DNA of 64,000 nt from Fluviicola sp. (lineage in GTDB: Bacteria > Bacteroidota > Bacteroidia > Flavobacteriales_D > Crocinitomicaceae), in NCBI GenBank assembly GCA_029866325.1, contig JARWZO010000009.1, positions 1 to 64,000 on the forward strand. The letters are read 5' to 3'. The notes under the pieces were generated by a model. The model saw only the letters and a list, made by a program, of their open reading frames with translations. It was not told the origin of the DNA and searched no databases. Shown here piece by piece: positions 44,306-52,486 of the stretch. Every line of letters begins with the position of its first letter. Positions within the stretch are counted from its first letter, which is position 1. Made by a program: the position numbers and the translations under genes.

Positions 44306-45217
44306 TCACTTCACCCCCAAAGGCGTTCCCGCCACTTCAAATTGATTGTCTGATGAACAAAATACATCAATTCTCCCCAGAAAAAGTCCCGCATAACCAA
44401 CTTGGTTGATCACTACATCGCTTCCGATCTTGTTTTTCACTATCTCGGGTTTTTCTAAAAAAGTATGGGTGTGTCCGCCTAAGATAAGGTCAATACCTTC
44501 CGTATTTGCTGCCAGGTGTTTGTCGCAGACCTTAGCCGGATCTGTAGGATATTCGTATCCCAAATGCGAGAGACAAATAATCAGATCACAGTGTTGTTTA
44601 CGCAATGAGGCAACTTGTTCTTGTGCTTTGGCAATCGGATCCATGTAAACCAAAGCTCCTGTATTTTCATTCGATACCAAACCGTTTAGATCAACTCCCA
44701 AACCAAAAACACCGATATTGAGTTTTCCTTTTCGGATAATTACATGTTGCTTCACCTCATCGCGAAGACTGGTGCCCGAAAGATCATAATTGGCGTTTAC
44801 AAAAGGAAAAGTTGCGTGTTGTTTCGCTTCTTTAAAACCCTCCAAACCAATGTCGAAATCGTGATTGCCCAATGTAGCCGCGTCGTACTTCATTTCTGAA
44901 AGCACTTTCATCTCGAGCACACCCTTGAATTTATTGAAATAAGGCGTTCCCTGAAAAATGTCTCCTGAATCCAACAACAACACATGTTCTTCTTCGGCTC
45001 TTATTTTCTCAATAAGTGTTGCTCTTCGGGCTACTCCGCCCATTCCTGGATATTTGCCGTGATTATCCGGAAACGGATCGATATTGGAATGGGTATCGTT
45101 GGTATGAAGAACCACAAGCTTTTGATCTTTTTTTCCAGTGGCACTGATCAGTGACGGTGCAATTGCTGCTCCGGCTGCCACAATTCCCGTACGGTGAATA
45201 AACGTTCTTCTGTTCAT
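44306..45217 (-). CDS. Tat-exported metallophosphatase (N-terminal half of a 5'-nucleotidase)
   Basis: 303 residues from ATG 45217, which begins a Tat-type signal peptide (MNRRTFIHRTGIVAAGAA). It carries only the calcineurin-like domain of UshA-type enzymes: HTNDTHSNIDPFP, LLDSGDIFQGTPYFN, LGNHDFDIG, ILGGHTHTF. The substrate-binding domain is made by the preceding gene (45228-45941), 10 bases upstream. Together they would dephosphorylate nucleotides in the periplasm. Last gene of the proposed nucleic-acid scavenging locus. Confidence 0.88.
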   Translation of the reverse strand: MNRRTFIHRTGIVAAGAAIAPSLISATGKKDQKLVVLHTNDTHSNIDPFPDNHGKYPGMGGVARRATLIEKIRAEEEHVLLLDSGDIFQGTPYFNKFKGVLEMKVLSEMKYDAATLGNHDFDIGLEGFKEAKQHATFPFVNANYDLSGTSLRDEVKQHVIIRKGKLNIGVFGLGVDLNGLVSNENTGALVYMDPIAKAQEQVASLRKQHCDLIICLSHLGYEYPTDPAKVCDKHLAANTEGIDLILGGHTHTFLEKPEIVKNKIGSDVVINQVGYAGLFLGRIDVFCSSDNQFEVAGTPLGVK

Positions 45218-45227
45218 AATGAGCTTG

Positions 45228-45941
45228 TTAAAAACGAATTCGTTCTTCCAATAATTGGTCAATTGTTCCGGTACGCTCTACTTCGCGAAGCAATAAATCG
45301 CGCAGTAAAACCGGGCTCAATATCTTCTCGGTTGCTGCCTGGAAAAAGAGCATTTTATCTCCTCCATTGGCCAGAAAATCGGTCGTAATAACCCAAAGGT
45401 AGCTTGATTCGGCGAGATTGTCAATAACTATTTTTCCGTTTACAACTGTAAATCCGGCAATGGGCTCACCTCCTGTTTTTTGCAGATAAGCTTCTATTTC
45501 AGCGATCTGATTAACAGGTAATTTCAATGCGATCAATTGATTATCAAAGGGCATGAGTTTGTAGATATCTCCTACCGTAAGCGGTCCTTTTGACAGCGAA
45601 GCACGGATACCGCCTGTATTCAGCAACGCAATCACCGGCAGTTTATCCGGTTGATTGTTTAACAAACTATCTTTTCCGAATTGCAGCACAATATCCGTTA
45701 CCCATTGACCGAGTGTGGAATTTGGCCGTGCCACTTGCATATCAGCAGTTGCCTCTCCGATTACACGATTCATTTCCAGAGCAAGAGCCCTTCTGTAAGG
45801 CGCCACCAAAGAATCCACTTCAGGATCTTTCTCAACCGGATTTTTTACGTCAATCCGCTGCGCATTGAAGACCTTGTAGGAATAAGAAGAGCAGGCCGAA
45901 AGACCTGCTCCAATTAATAGAATTCCAATGAATTTAAGCAT
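45228..45941 (-). CDS. 5'-nucleotidase C-terminal-domain lipoprotein
   Basis: 237 residues from ATG 45941, chosen for its lipoprotein signal LKFIGILLIGAGLSAC (Cys17 region). The rest matches the 5_nucleotid_C domain: the NTGGIRASLSKGPLTVGDIYKLMPFDNQLIALKL block binds the nucleoside. No metal site, so alone it would be inactive; its partner is the next gene. It starts 4 bases after the nuclease stop. The split into a lipoprotein and a Tat protein is the notable point. Confidence 0.87.
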   Translation of the reverse strand: MLKFIGILLIGAGLSACSSYSYKVFNAQRIDVKNPVEKDPEVDSLVAPYRRALALEMNRVIGEATADMQVARPNSTLGQWVTDIVLQFGKDSLLNNQPDKLPVIALLNTGGIRASLSKGPLTVGDIYKLMPFDNQLIALKLPVNQIAEIEAYLQKTGGEPIAGFTVVNGKIVIDNLAESSYLWVITTDFLANGGDKMLFFQAATEKILSPVLLRDLLLREVERTGTIDQLLEERIRF

Positions 45942-45945
45942 CGGT

Positions 45946-48117
45946 TTATTCAATAATGAGTGATTTCTGTGCAACTCCGTAAGGCGTCACCGCTTTCACG
46001 ATATACGATCCGGATTTTAGTGCCGCAATATTTAATTTCACCAAATTCAGGTTAGAAACGTTTGCTTTCAATACTACACGCCCTTGCATGTCAAGGATTT
46101 CGTATGAAGAGATTGTTGTTGCATTTACGTGCAATGACAATTCATTTTTAGCAGGGTTCGGATAAGCGATAAAACCAGCGTTCAATGCTTCTTCGATATC
46201 AGCAACGCAACCCAATGCTTCGTAACTCATGTTGGTGAAGTTCACGAAACAAACGAAATCGATACTATCGACAAATGGGTTACGATTCCCTTGCAGCGAG
46301 TCAACATAGTCATTGCGAGAAATTTCTCTGCTATCCGGTAAATCTTGGTAGTGCCATTGTTTCAACAATCCTTGATCTTGTCCGTAGTTGATTGATGGGC
46401 TGATTGGATTAGGCAATCCCCAGTTGTTACCAGCAACGGTAGTATAACAAATTGCTTCGTACATCATCGCTCGCGCTGCATCACCTTTGTGTTCTTCACG
46501 TGGTTCGTACACTAAGTTTCCGTTTGCATCCAATCCGTATGTTCCATCAAGGTAAGTTGACGATACTGTCACAACTTCGCCCAATGGGTAATTGCTACGA
46601 ACTGCATTTGCTTGATTTTGATTGGTTGGGAACAAATGGTGATAATCACTGTATTCAGGTAAATCATCAGAGTTTGCGTCAAGGTATACAGGCATCCAAC
46701 TGTAGCAATAAGTATGCTCACGACTGAAACCAGTTGCTGTAAAATCGAAAGGCTCTGAGTAGATTTTGTTTTCTCCACTGTATACACAAGTTATAACTCT
46801 TCTATCTAGGGTAGTATCGCGTGCGTAGAAGCCTTTCACCATATAGTTTCCGTAGTTACTGTAAAACTGTTGTTGATGAGGATTGACCACAGCGTGTAAG
46901 TCAGCTACAAATGTTGCGCTTGATGTATTGATTCCGGCATAAAGCCCGGCAGGCATCATGGTAGCAGGCGTTGTTGTTGAACCTGTCAACGGACTTGTTG
47001 TCAAATAGTTTCTGTAAGTTCCGTCACCATTGTAAGCATACACTGCAAAATGGTAAGTTGTATTGGCAGCGATGTAATTCGGTGTAAAAGAAGTGCCCGG
47101 TCCGCTGTAAACAACTTGTCCGTCACCGATTAGGTCACCACGTTGGTAAACCGTTCCATCGGCAGGAACTCCTGTTACGGCAGAACCTGTTTTACGCAAT
47201 ACAATGTATTCTTCGGCAGAAGCAGATGAAGTGAATGCAGCATTGAATCGGTAAGTCTTCACATTGGTAAAGTTTAATGAAGTAGCTTGGGCAGCAGGCT
47301 CTGTAGCATAACTACCACCGATACCAATCAAATTCACGACGTAAGATGCTTCATCCGCATCATCACTAGAGATCGTCAAAACAGCATTACGCGTTCCGGC
47401 AATAGCAGGTGTGAAATCAACTGTCAAAGGAGCAGTTCCGTTAGCAGTAACTGAACTTGGAGAAGAAGAAACGGTGAAATCAGCTGCGTTAGCACCAGAA
47501 ATAACCGCGCTTGAAATGTTTAGTGTATTTACTGTACCCAAGTTTTCAATGGTAAACGTAGCTGGTGTCATTGTACTTACAGGAGAACTCCATGTGTAAC
47601 TTCCACCGCTAACGATGGTTGTAGCACCTTGTTTTACGTTGATTTCTTGTTGAGGACCAGCCGGAGCTGCAGCAATGTTTACATCATCTAAACCGACATT
47701 ACCAGATACTTTAGTCGTATAGATAAAACGGATGTAACGTGAAGTTGCCTGTGGTACATCTGTGAACTGCGTGTAAGTAGATGTTGGTGCAGTAAATGTA
47801 TGCAAGGTTGTCCAAACCGAACCCAAATCGGATTCTTCTACGGTGAACGTTCCACCTGCGAAACTGTTACCTGCAAGGAAATAAGTTAAATTTCCAGGAG
47901 CACTTGCGAAATTAATAATCAAATAATCGCCAGTATTGTCAAGCTTCATGGTAGGAGGAGTGTTTCCAGAAGCGGTATATAAACCGGTTCCCGATTCTGT
48001 CCAGCCAACCGGAAGAGTTGGTGTTGTAAAACTCCAACTTGTCGGAAGCACCGCCTGTGCCATTGCATTCAAACTGAATAGAACAGCAATGAATGTTGCG
48101 AAAGTAATTTTTTTCAT
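45946..48117 (-). CDS. secreted endonuclease I family nuclease with T9SS type A domain
   Basis: 723 residues. Signal peptide ends near MAQA (residue 21). N-terminal discoidin-like and Ig/Fn3-like domains to about residue 400. The nuclease core (about 400-630) matches the endonuclease I family: FSREHTYCYSW, YSDYHHLFPTNQNQANAVRSNYPLG, HKGDAARAMMYEA and the QGNRNPFVDSI block. The last 80 residues form a type A sorting domain (AYPNPAKNELSL ... LKSGSYIVKAV). It probably cuts extracellular DNA/RNA at the surface. It lies 19 bases after the TonB receptor gene. Confidence 0.88.
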   Translation of the reverse strand: MKKITFATFIAVLFSLNAMAQAVLPTSWSFTTPTLPVGWTESGTGLYTASGNTPPTMKLDNTGDYLIINFASAPGNLTYFLAGNSFAGGTFTVEESDLGSVWTTLHTFTAPTSTYTQFTDVPQATSRYIRFIYTTKVSGNVGLDDVNIAAAPAGPQQEINVKQGATTIVSGGSYTWSSPVSTMTPATFTIENLGTVNTLNISSAVISGANAADFTVSSSPSSVTANGTAPLTVDFTPAIAGTRNAVLTISSDDADEASYVVNLIGIGGSYATEPAAQATSLNFTNVKTYRFNAAFTSSASAEEYIVLRKTGSAVTGVPADGTVYQRGDLIGDGQVVYSGPGTSFTPNYIAANTTYHFAVYAYNGDGTYRNYLTTSPLTGSTTTPATMMPAGLYAGINTSSATFVADLHAVVNPHQQQFYSNYGNYMVKGFYARDTTLDRRVITCVYSGENKIYSEPFDFTATGFSREHTYCYSWMPVYLDANSDDLPEYSDYHHLFPTNQNQANAVRSNYPLGEVVTVSSTYLDGTYGLDANGNLVYEPREEHKGDAARAMMYEAICYTTVAGNNWGLPNPISPSINYGQDQGLLKQWHYQDLPDSREISRNDYVDSLQGNRNPFVDSIDFVCFVNFTNMSYEALGCVADIEEALNAGFIAYPNPAKNELSLHVNATTISSYEILDMQGRVVLKANVSNLNLVKLNIAALKSGSYIVKAVTPYGVAQKSLIIE

Positions 48118-48136
48118 GTTGTTTATTGTTAACTAA

Positions 48137-50851
48137 TTAAAATTGAATTCCAAGTGTCAAGTTAAACCGGAATCCTTGTCCGAACATAACAGATGCAGAA
48201 GCCGCATCGAAATCAGTTCCGTAAAAATTATTCGTTGCATCAGCCATATACATGGTGTTCAGAACGTTTGTAATCGAACCGTTGAAGAAGGTATTCACCT
48301 TGCCGAAACGGTATTTATATCCTACAAATAAATTCAACAAGCCGTAAGATGGTAATTTGTATGACTCACGACCGGCATTTGCCCCTTGCAGGGAAAACGG
48401 TGTAAAGTTAGCGTAATAACGGTCGAACCATTGGTATTGAACCTTGAAAAACAAGTTTTTAATCGGTTCGTAACGCAATCCTACATTGGCCATTGTTTGA
48501 GCAGCATCACCTACATGAACACCTTTAGCATCAAACGTAAACGTATAATTATTCAAGTCTGGAATTGTAACTGTTTCCGATGAGTTCCATCTCCAATCTC
48601 CGTAAGAGAACATGAATTCACCTGAAATTTTCTTAGTGATCTCATAAGCCAAATCGACTTCACCACCAATGTGTAAGGCATCCATACCATTAATGTTCAC
48701 ATAAATATTAGCTGTAGGATCTTGTGGATCAGGAATAGAAACCCCAAACGGGAATGGTTTGTTTTGCCAATTTGTAACGTACCCATTCACATTGATTCCG
48801 AAACGATTGTTGGCATAACCATAACCGGCTTCAGCAGCTAGTATTTTTTCATTCAGAATCTCATAGAAAAATGAATTGGTATTGTTATCAATCACATTAC
48901 TGAACTGAGGTGTTCTTGAAAGATAACCTAAATTCATAAAAACAGTCATGTATTCGGTCAAAGCAAAACTTGCTCCGGCTTTTACCGTTCCACCAAACAA
49001 TGTCTTCCAATCGGTAGCATAGTCTTCTAGACCGTCTGATGAAGCCGTATACGTTTGACCCTGATATGTAATTGTATCGGTAGCTCCAATGCGCAAGGTA
49101 GTATCACCAACTTCCAAAACCTTTTTCTGGAAATAGTCAATTCCTTTGTAAGAATTACTTACACCTGACAGGTTTAGGAAAGCTGTCCAACGTGTGTCTT
49201 TGTATTCTACTTGACCAAAAGCACCACCCCATTGCACCAAACCGTCGCGGTGATTGTTGTAAGTATTCAACGAAACCTTATCCCCTTTTCGCATCATTGG
49301 TGTGGATGAATTCAGGTTGGCATCGTTTACATAATAATCACCACCCAACAAATCACGGATTTCCTGGTAATGTGTTCCTTTATAATAACGGTAATCAATT
49401 CCACCTGAAGTTTGCCATTTCTGATTGTGTTCATAGGTAAATTGACCCAAGTAACCAACCCAAAAATGGTTATTGACACTTGATACCAATGCTTGTGTTG
49501 ATTTTAATTCAGTCGTGCTATAAAGCGGATCCACATTCGGACCGCCAAACAATTGATCCACCTGATTGGTTTTCACAATTGCGTCCCAATCGATGGTACC
49601 ATCTGCTTTATACTGAATTCCACTTGAGTTGGATAAACGTGTACCTCCACCTCTACCAATAGACAAATAAGCGATATTAGAGATGGATAACTTATTGTTT
49701 ACTGTCCAGAAATCTTTCAGCGTTACCTGAGGTTTGTGGTAGTAATTCAAGCGTTCGTTCATGATTTCTTGTTTACCGTCAACTGTTCTGTATCCCCAGT
49801 GCTGGTTGAAACGAATACCGCGGTCATAAGCCTGAGCAGAATCTACTGTCAGCCCCATATCGCGCGCAGTTGCTGCATCCCAGTATTGAATACGTTGGTT
49901 AAACGAGCGCTGACCATGTTGTTGCGGAGCTCCAAAGCCCGACAAAGTCAACAAGTGCTTCTCCAACTTTTTCTGAATTTTAGCGTAGTAGAAACCACCT
50001 TGTGTGTTGGTTCCATCTACCCAGCCATTCCCTTGTTTGTATGAACCGGAGAATACTACACCCCAGCCTTTTTTCGTCAAACCTGAGTTATATGAAAGAC
50101 TTGAACGCAAAAACGTTCCTGTTCCAAACTCCTGTTTGAATGAAATGCCTTTTTTGTTACCGATTCCTGAGGTAATGATATTTAATGTTCCACCAACCGA
50201 AGGCATCGCCAACTTGGTTGCTCCTAATCCGCGTTGAATTTGAATGGTGTTTGTAATGTTATCCAAACCAAACCAGTTTGACCAATAAACCCAACCGTTT
50301 TCCATGTCGTTTACCGGCACACCGTCGATGAGCACACCAACGTTTCGCTGATCGAAACCACGAACCGTGATACGTGAATCACCATCACCACCACCGGTTT
50401 GGGTAGCATAAACTCCCGGTGTTGCATTTAACAACATCGGAATATCACGTGAGGCCAATTCTTCTACAATTTTTTCGGAACCGATTGTTGTAGCAGCAAC
50501 CGGTGTACGGCGACCAACTATCGGCGCAATCACCTTGAACTCTTCCAATTCGGTGGTATTGCCAACTTTGTATTCGAGTTCCATTACAGGTCGATTGACT
50601 TCCAAATTTTCCATCAACGTATCCATTTCAGCCACTGCAACTGTGATAATGTAGGCGCCATAAGGAACGTCAGACAACTCAAATCGTCCATCCATATCAG
50701 TGATCCCACGATAGGTATTGTTAATGGAAACGTAGGCTCCGGGAACGGTTGTGCCATCTGCAGCATCCTTTACCACACCTTTTACGGTTGCCGTTTGCGA
50801 AAACGCAAGAACGGGTATTAAAAAAACGAATAGTACAAGTATTCTTAACAT
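48137..50851 (-). CDS. TonB-dependent receptor of the nuclease/nucleotidase locus
   Basis: 904 residues. Signal peptide to about residue 19, carboxypeptidase-like domain (TVKGVVKDAADGTTVPGAYVSINNTYRGITDMDGRFELSD), plug (TPGVYATQTGGGDGDSRITVRGFDQRNVGVLIDGVPVNDMENGWVYWSNW) and barrel. The plug form is common among Bacteroidota importers. Placed between a lamin-tail protein and a secreted nuclease, its likely cargo is a nucleic-acid breakdown product (inference). A terminator-like hairpin fills the 54 bases before its ATG. Confidence 0.87.
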   Translation of the reverse strand: MLRILVLFVFLIPVLAFSQTATVKGVVKDAADGTTVPGAYVSINNTYRGITDMDGRFELSDVPYGAYIITVAVAEMDTLMENLEVNRPVMELEYKVGNTTELEEFKVIAPIVGRRTPVAATTIGSEKIVEELASRDIPMLLNATPGVYATQTGGGDGDSRITVRGFDQRNVGVLIDGVPVNDMENGWVYWSNWFGLDNITNTIQIQRGLGATKLAMPSVGGTLNIITSGIGNKKGISFKQEFGTGTFLRSSLSYNSGLTKKGWGVVFSGSYKQGNGWVDGTNTQGGFYYAKIQKKLEKHLLTLSGFGAPQQHGQRSFNQRIQYWDAATARDMGLTVDSAQAYDRGIRFNQHWGYRTVDGKQEIMNERLNYYHKPQVTLKDFWTVNNKLSISNIAYLSIGRGGGTRLSNSSGIQYKADGTIDWDAIVKTNQVDQLFGGPNVDPLYSTTELKSTQALVSSVNNHFWVGYLGQFTYEHNQKWQTSGGIDYRYYKGTHYQEIRDLLGGDYYVNDANLNSSTPMMRKGDKVSLNTYNNHRDGLVQWGGAFGQVEYKDTRWTAFLNLSGVSNSYKGIDYFQKKVLEVGDTTLRIGATDTITYQGQTYTASSDGLEDYATDWKTLFGGTVKAGASFALTEYMTVFMNLGYLSRTPQFSNVIDNNTNSFFYEILNEKILAAEAGYGYANNRFGINVNGYVTNWQNKPFPFGVSIPDPQDPTANIYVNINGMDALHIGGEVDLAYEITKKISGEFMFSYGDWRWNSSETVTIPDLNNYTFTFDAKGVHVGDAAQTMANVGLRYEPIKNLFFKVQYQWFDRYYANFTPFSLQGANAGRESYKLPSYGLLNLFVGYKYRFGKVNTFFNGSITNVLNTMYMADATNNFYGTDFDAASASVMFGQGFRFNLTLGIQF

Positions 50852-50857
50852 ATATTC

Positions 50858-50891
50858 AAAAAAAAAGAGGTCTTCGTAGATGAAGACCTCT
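50858..50891 (-). terminator. hairpin between lamin-tail and TonB receptor genes
   Basis: Perfect 10-bp stem AGAGGTCTTC/GAAGACCTCT (50866-50875, 50882-50891) followed by a run of T on the minus strand. It would end or thin out transcription just before the TonB receptor gene. Confidence 0.85.
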
Positions 50892-50905
50892 GTTGACTAT
50901 CGAAA

Positions 50906-51925
50906 TTATTTAACGACTACGCGCTTAGTAGTAACAGTACCGTTTTGATCGATCAAACGAACAATATAAACACCACGATCTGCTCCCAATTTAATGGCCA
51001 TTTGCGGATTGGCTGCGTTTGTTGTACGACCAACCAATTGTCCTAATGCGTTTAATACTTGTACCTCACGAACATCAACAGCACCTTTAATGTACACCAT
51101 TCCGTCTAACGAAGGATTTGGATATACTACGATTTCTGCTTGTGTTTTTGCGTCTGTCGACAAAGAGTTACAATCGCAATCGTGAGAACCTAGTGAGAAC
51201 CAGTTTCCGAAAAGAATCGGGTTACCGTTACCGGAAACAATTGTATCGCCATTTCCATCAAATAAGTAAGTAACAGCAGGAATTGAATCATATTCAGCTA
51301 ATGCGTTGAAAACAGTAACTTGAGCAGTAACACCTGTTAAAACAGTAGACTTACGAATCAATGAGTGATCAATTGTAACACCTACACCTTGACCTGTATT
51401 GTAAGGAGCTGTTGTTGTCCAGGCAGTTCCCGGATCTTCACCGATTTTACCGAAGATATCAATGATTTGAAAATTTGCAGAAGTAGTAATGTTTGCAGAA
51501 GCAGTACCAGGAAGTGTTCCTTTCGCAAGCATTATCGCATCGTTTCCATTCCAGTAAAACGCTTGAGAAACATTGTAATCTGGTGAGTAAAACCCATCTG
51601 CTCTTACTTGCAATGAATCCCAAACTGGTGCTTCTTGCCCAGAACCTGCAGGATCTTGTTTGTCAATTACAGCTACATAAACATCATACGGTTGAATAGT
51701 TCCCGACAACTGAACAGCACGATCTACTGTTGCCGAAGCAGCACCATTTGAATAACGAGCAACAAAGTATTCACTTAAATTAATTGCTTGATTTGTTGGG
51801 TTGTAAATTTCCAACGCTTTGTTGTTTGACCAACCCTCTACGTATTCGGAAATGAAAATCTTTGAACAATCTTGCGCATAAGCAGTAGACGCTAAAAGTC
51901 CGAAAAAAAGTAACGCTTTTTTCAT
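50906..51925 (-). CDS. secreted lamin-tail-domain protein with T9SS type A domain
   Basis: 339 residues. Signal peptide ends AYAQ (residue 17). A lamin-tail domain (IFISEYVEGWSNNKALEIYNPTNQAINLSEYFVARYSNG) occupies about 22-160; the C-terminal 75 residues form the T9SS type A sorting domain (VYPNPSLDGMVYIKG ... GVYIVRLIDQNG). Bacterial lamin-tail domains often accompany secreted nucleases and phosphatases. First gene of the minus-strand locus. It has a paralogous domain in the protein at 56672. Confidence 0.87.
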   Translation of the reverse strand: MKKALLFFGLLASTAYAQDCSKIFISEYVEGWSNNKALEIYNPTNQAINLSEYFVARYSNGAASATVDRAVQLSGTIQPYDVYVAVIDKQDPAGSGQEAPVWDSLQVRADGFYSPDYNVSQAFYWNGNDAIMLAKGTLPGTASANITTSANFQIIDIFGKIGEDPGTAWTTTAPYNTGQGVGVTIDHSLIRKSTVLTGVTAQVTVFNALAEYDSIPAVTYLFDGNGDTIVSGNGNPILFGNWFSLGSHDCDCNSLSTDAKTQAEIVVYPNPSLDGMVYIKGAVDVREVQVLNALGQLVGRTTNAANPQMAIKLGADRGVYIVRLIDQNGTVTTKRVVVK

Positions 51926-52141
51926 AATTAAACAGTTTATTTGAATTGAAGATATGTACTTGTGATATAAAACGATCCGTTACCCACGCTTGTGGAAGAA
52001 TAATACGCCGCCCTTTTGAAGACAACCGCTCTATTCGTATGGGTAAACATTTTTTACTTCATCGTTCCAATTGTTTGTTTTTCCATGGTTTCAGTCTACT
52101 TAACTCATGTAGCATCAAGGAGAACATGTAAAAACTTGCCA

Positions 52142-52149
52142 CAAAGATA
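52142..52149 (-). promoter_or_regulatory. -7 box TATCTTTG, possible promoter of the nuclease locus
   Basis: Minus-strand TATCTTTG matches TAnnTTTG in the context TATCTTTGTGGC. It would give a leader of about 210 bases before the ATG at 51925. No TTG at -33. The rest of the gap 51926-52486 is AT-rich, without a gene I can support. Confidence 0.4.
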
Positions 52150-52325
52150 GGACATTTAAATTCGACTAGCATTATTGAATTGTTAACAATGAGCAAACGT
52201 TATACACGGTAGATCAATTGCAGGAAACAGGTAAATGGATTTAGTAAATACAATCCGTTTAAAATAATTTATTAGTTCATATTTATTGACAAAACGATTG
52301 ATTTTTAACACCAAAAATGATAACG

Positions 52326-52363
52326 TTTCAAATTGGCAAATTTGACAAATATCCAATTTGAAA
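52326..52363. promoter_or_regulatory. perfect 11-bp dyad around a CAAATTTG core
   Basis: TTTCAAATTGG (52326-52336) and CCAATTTGAAA (52353-52363) are exact inverse copies 16 bases apart; the spacer begins with the palindrome CAAATTTG (52337-52344). No T-run follows, so it is not a terminator; it looks like an operator between the nuclease locus and the DPP IV gene. Confidence 0.45.
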
Positions 52364-52486
52364 TATTGCTCACGAATTTTCGGAACAATTTCTGCAACTG
52401 TGATTACAATCGACAATAGGATTATGTAATAAAACACTAATCACAACAAAGGTATTTGGTTATTTTTGTTCCAAAACAAATCATAC

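Noticed and set aside
52183-52437. 84-codon minus-strand frame in the 52-kb gap
   Set aside because: Strongly AT-rich, crosses the 52326-52363 dyad, no recognised features; cannot be supported as a gene.
52466-52486. TTG start for the DPP IV protein
   Set aside because: It overlaps a -7-like box; ATG 52487 directly opens a normal signal peptide.
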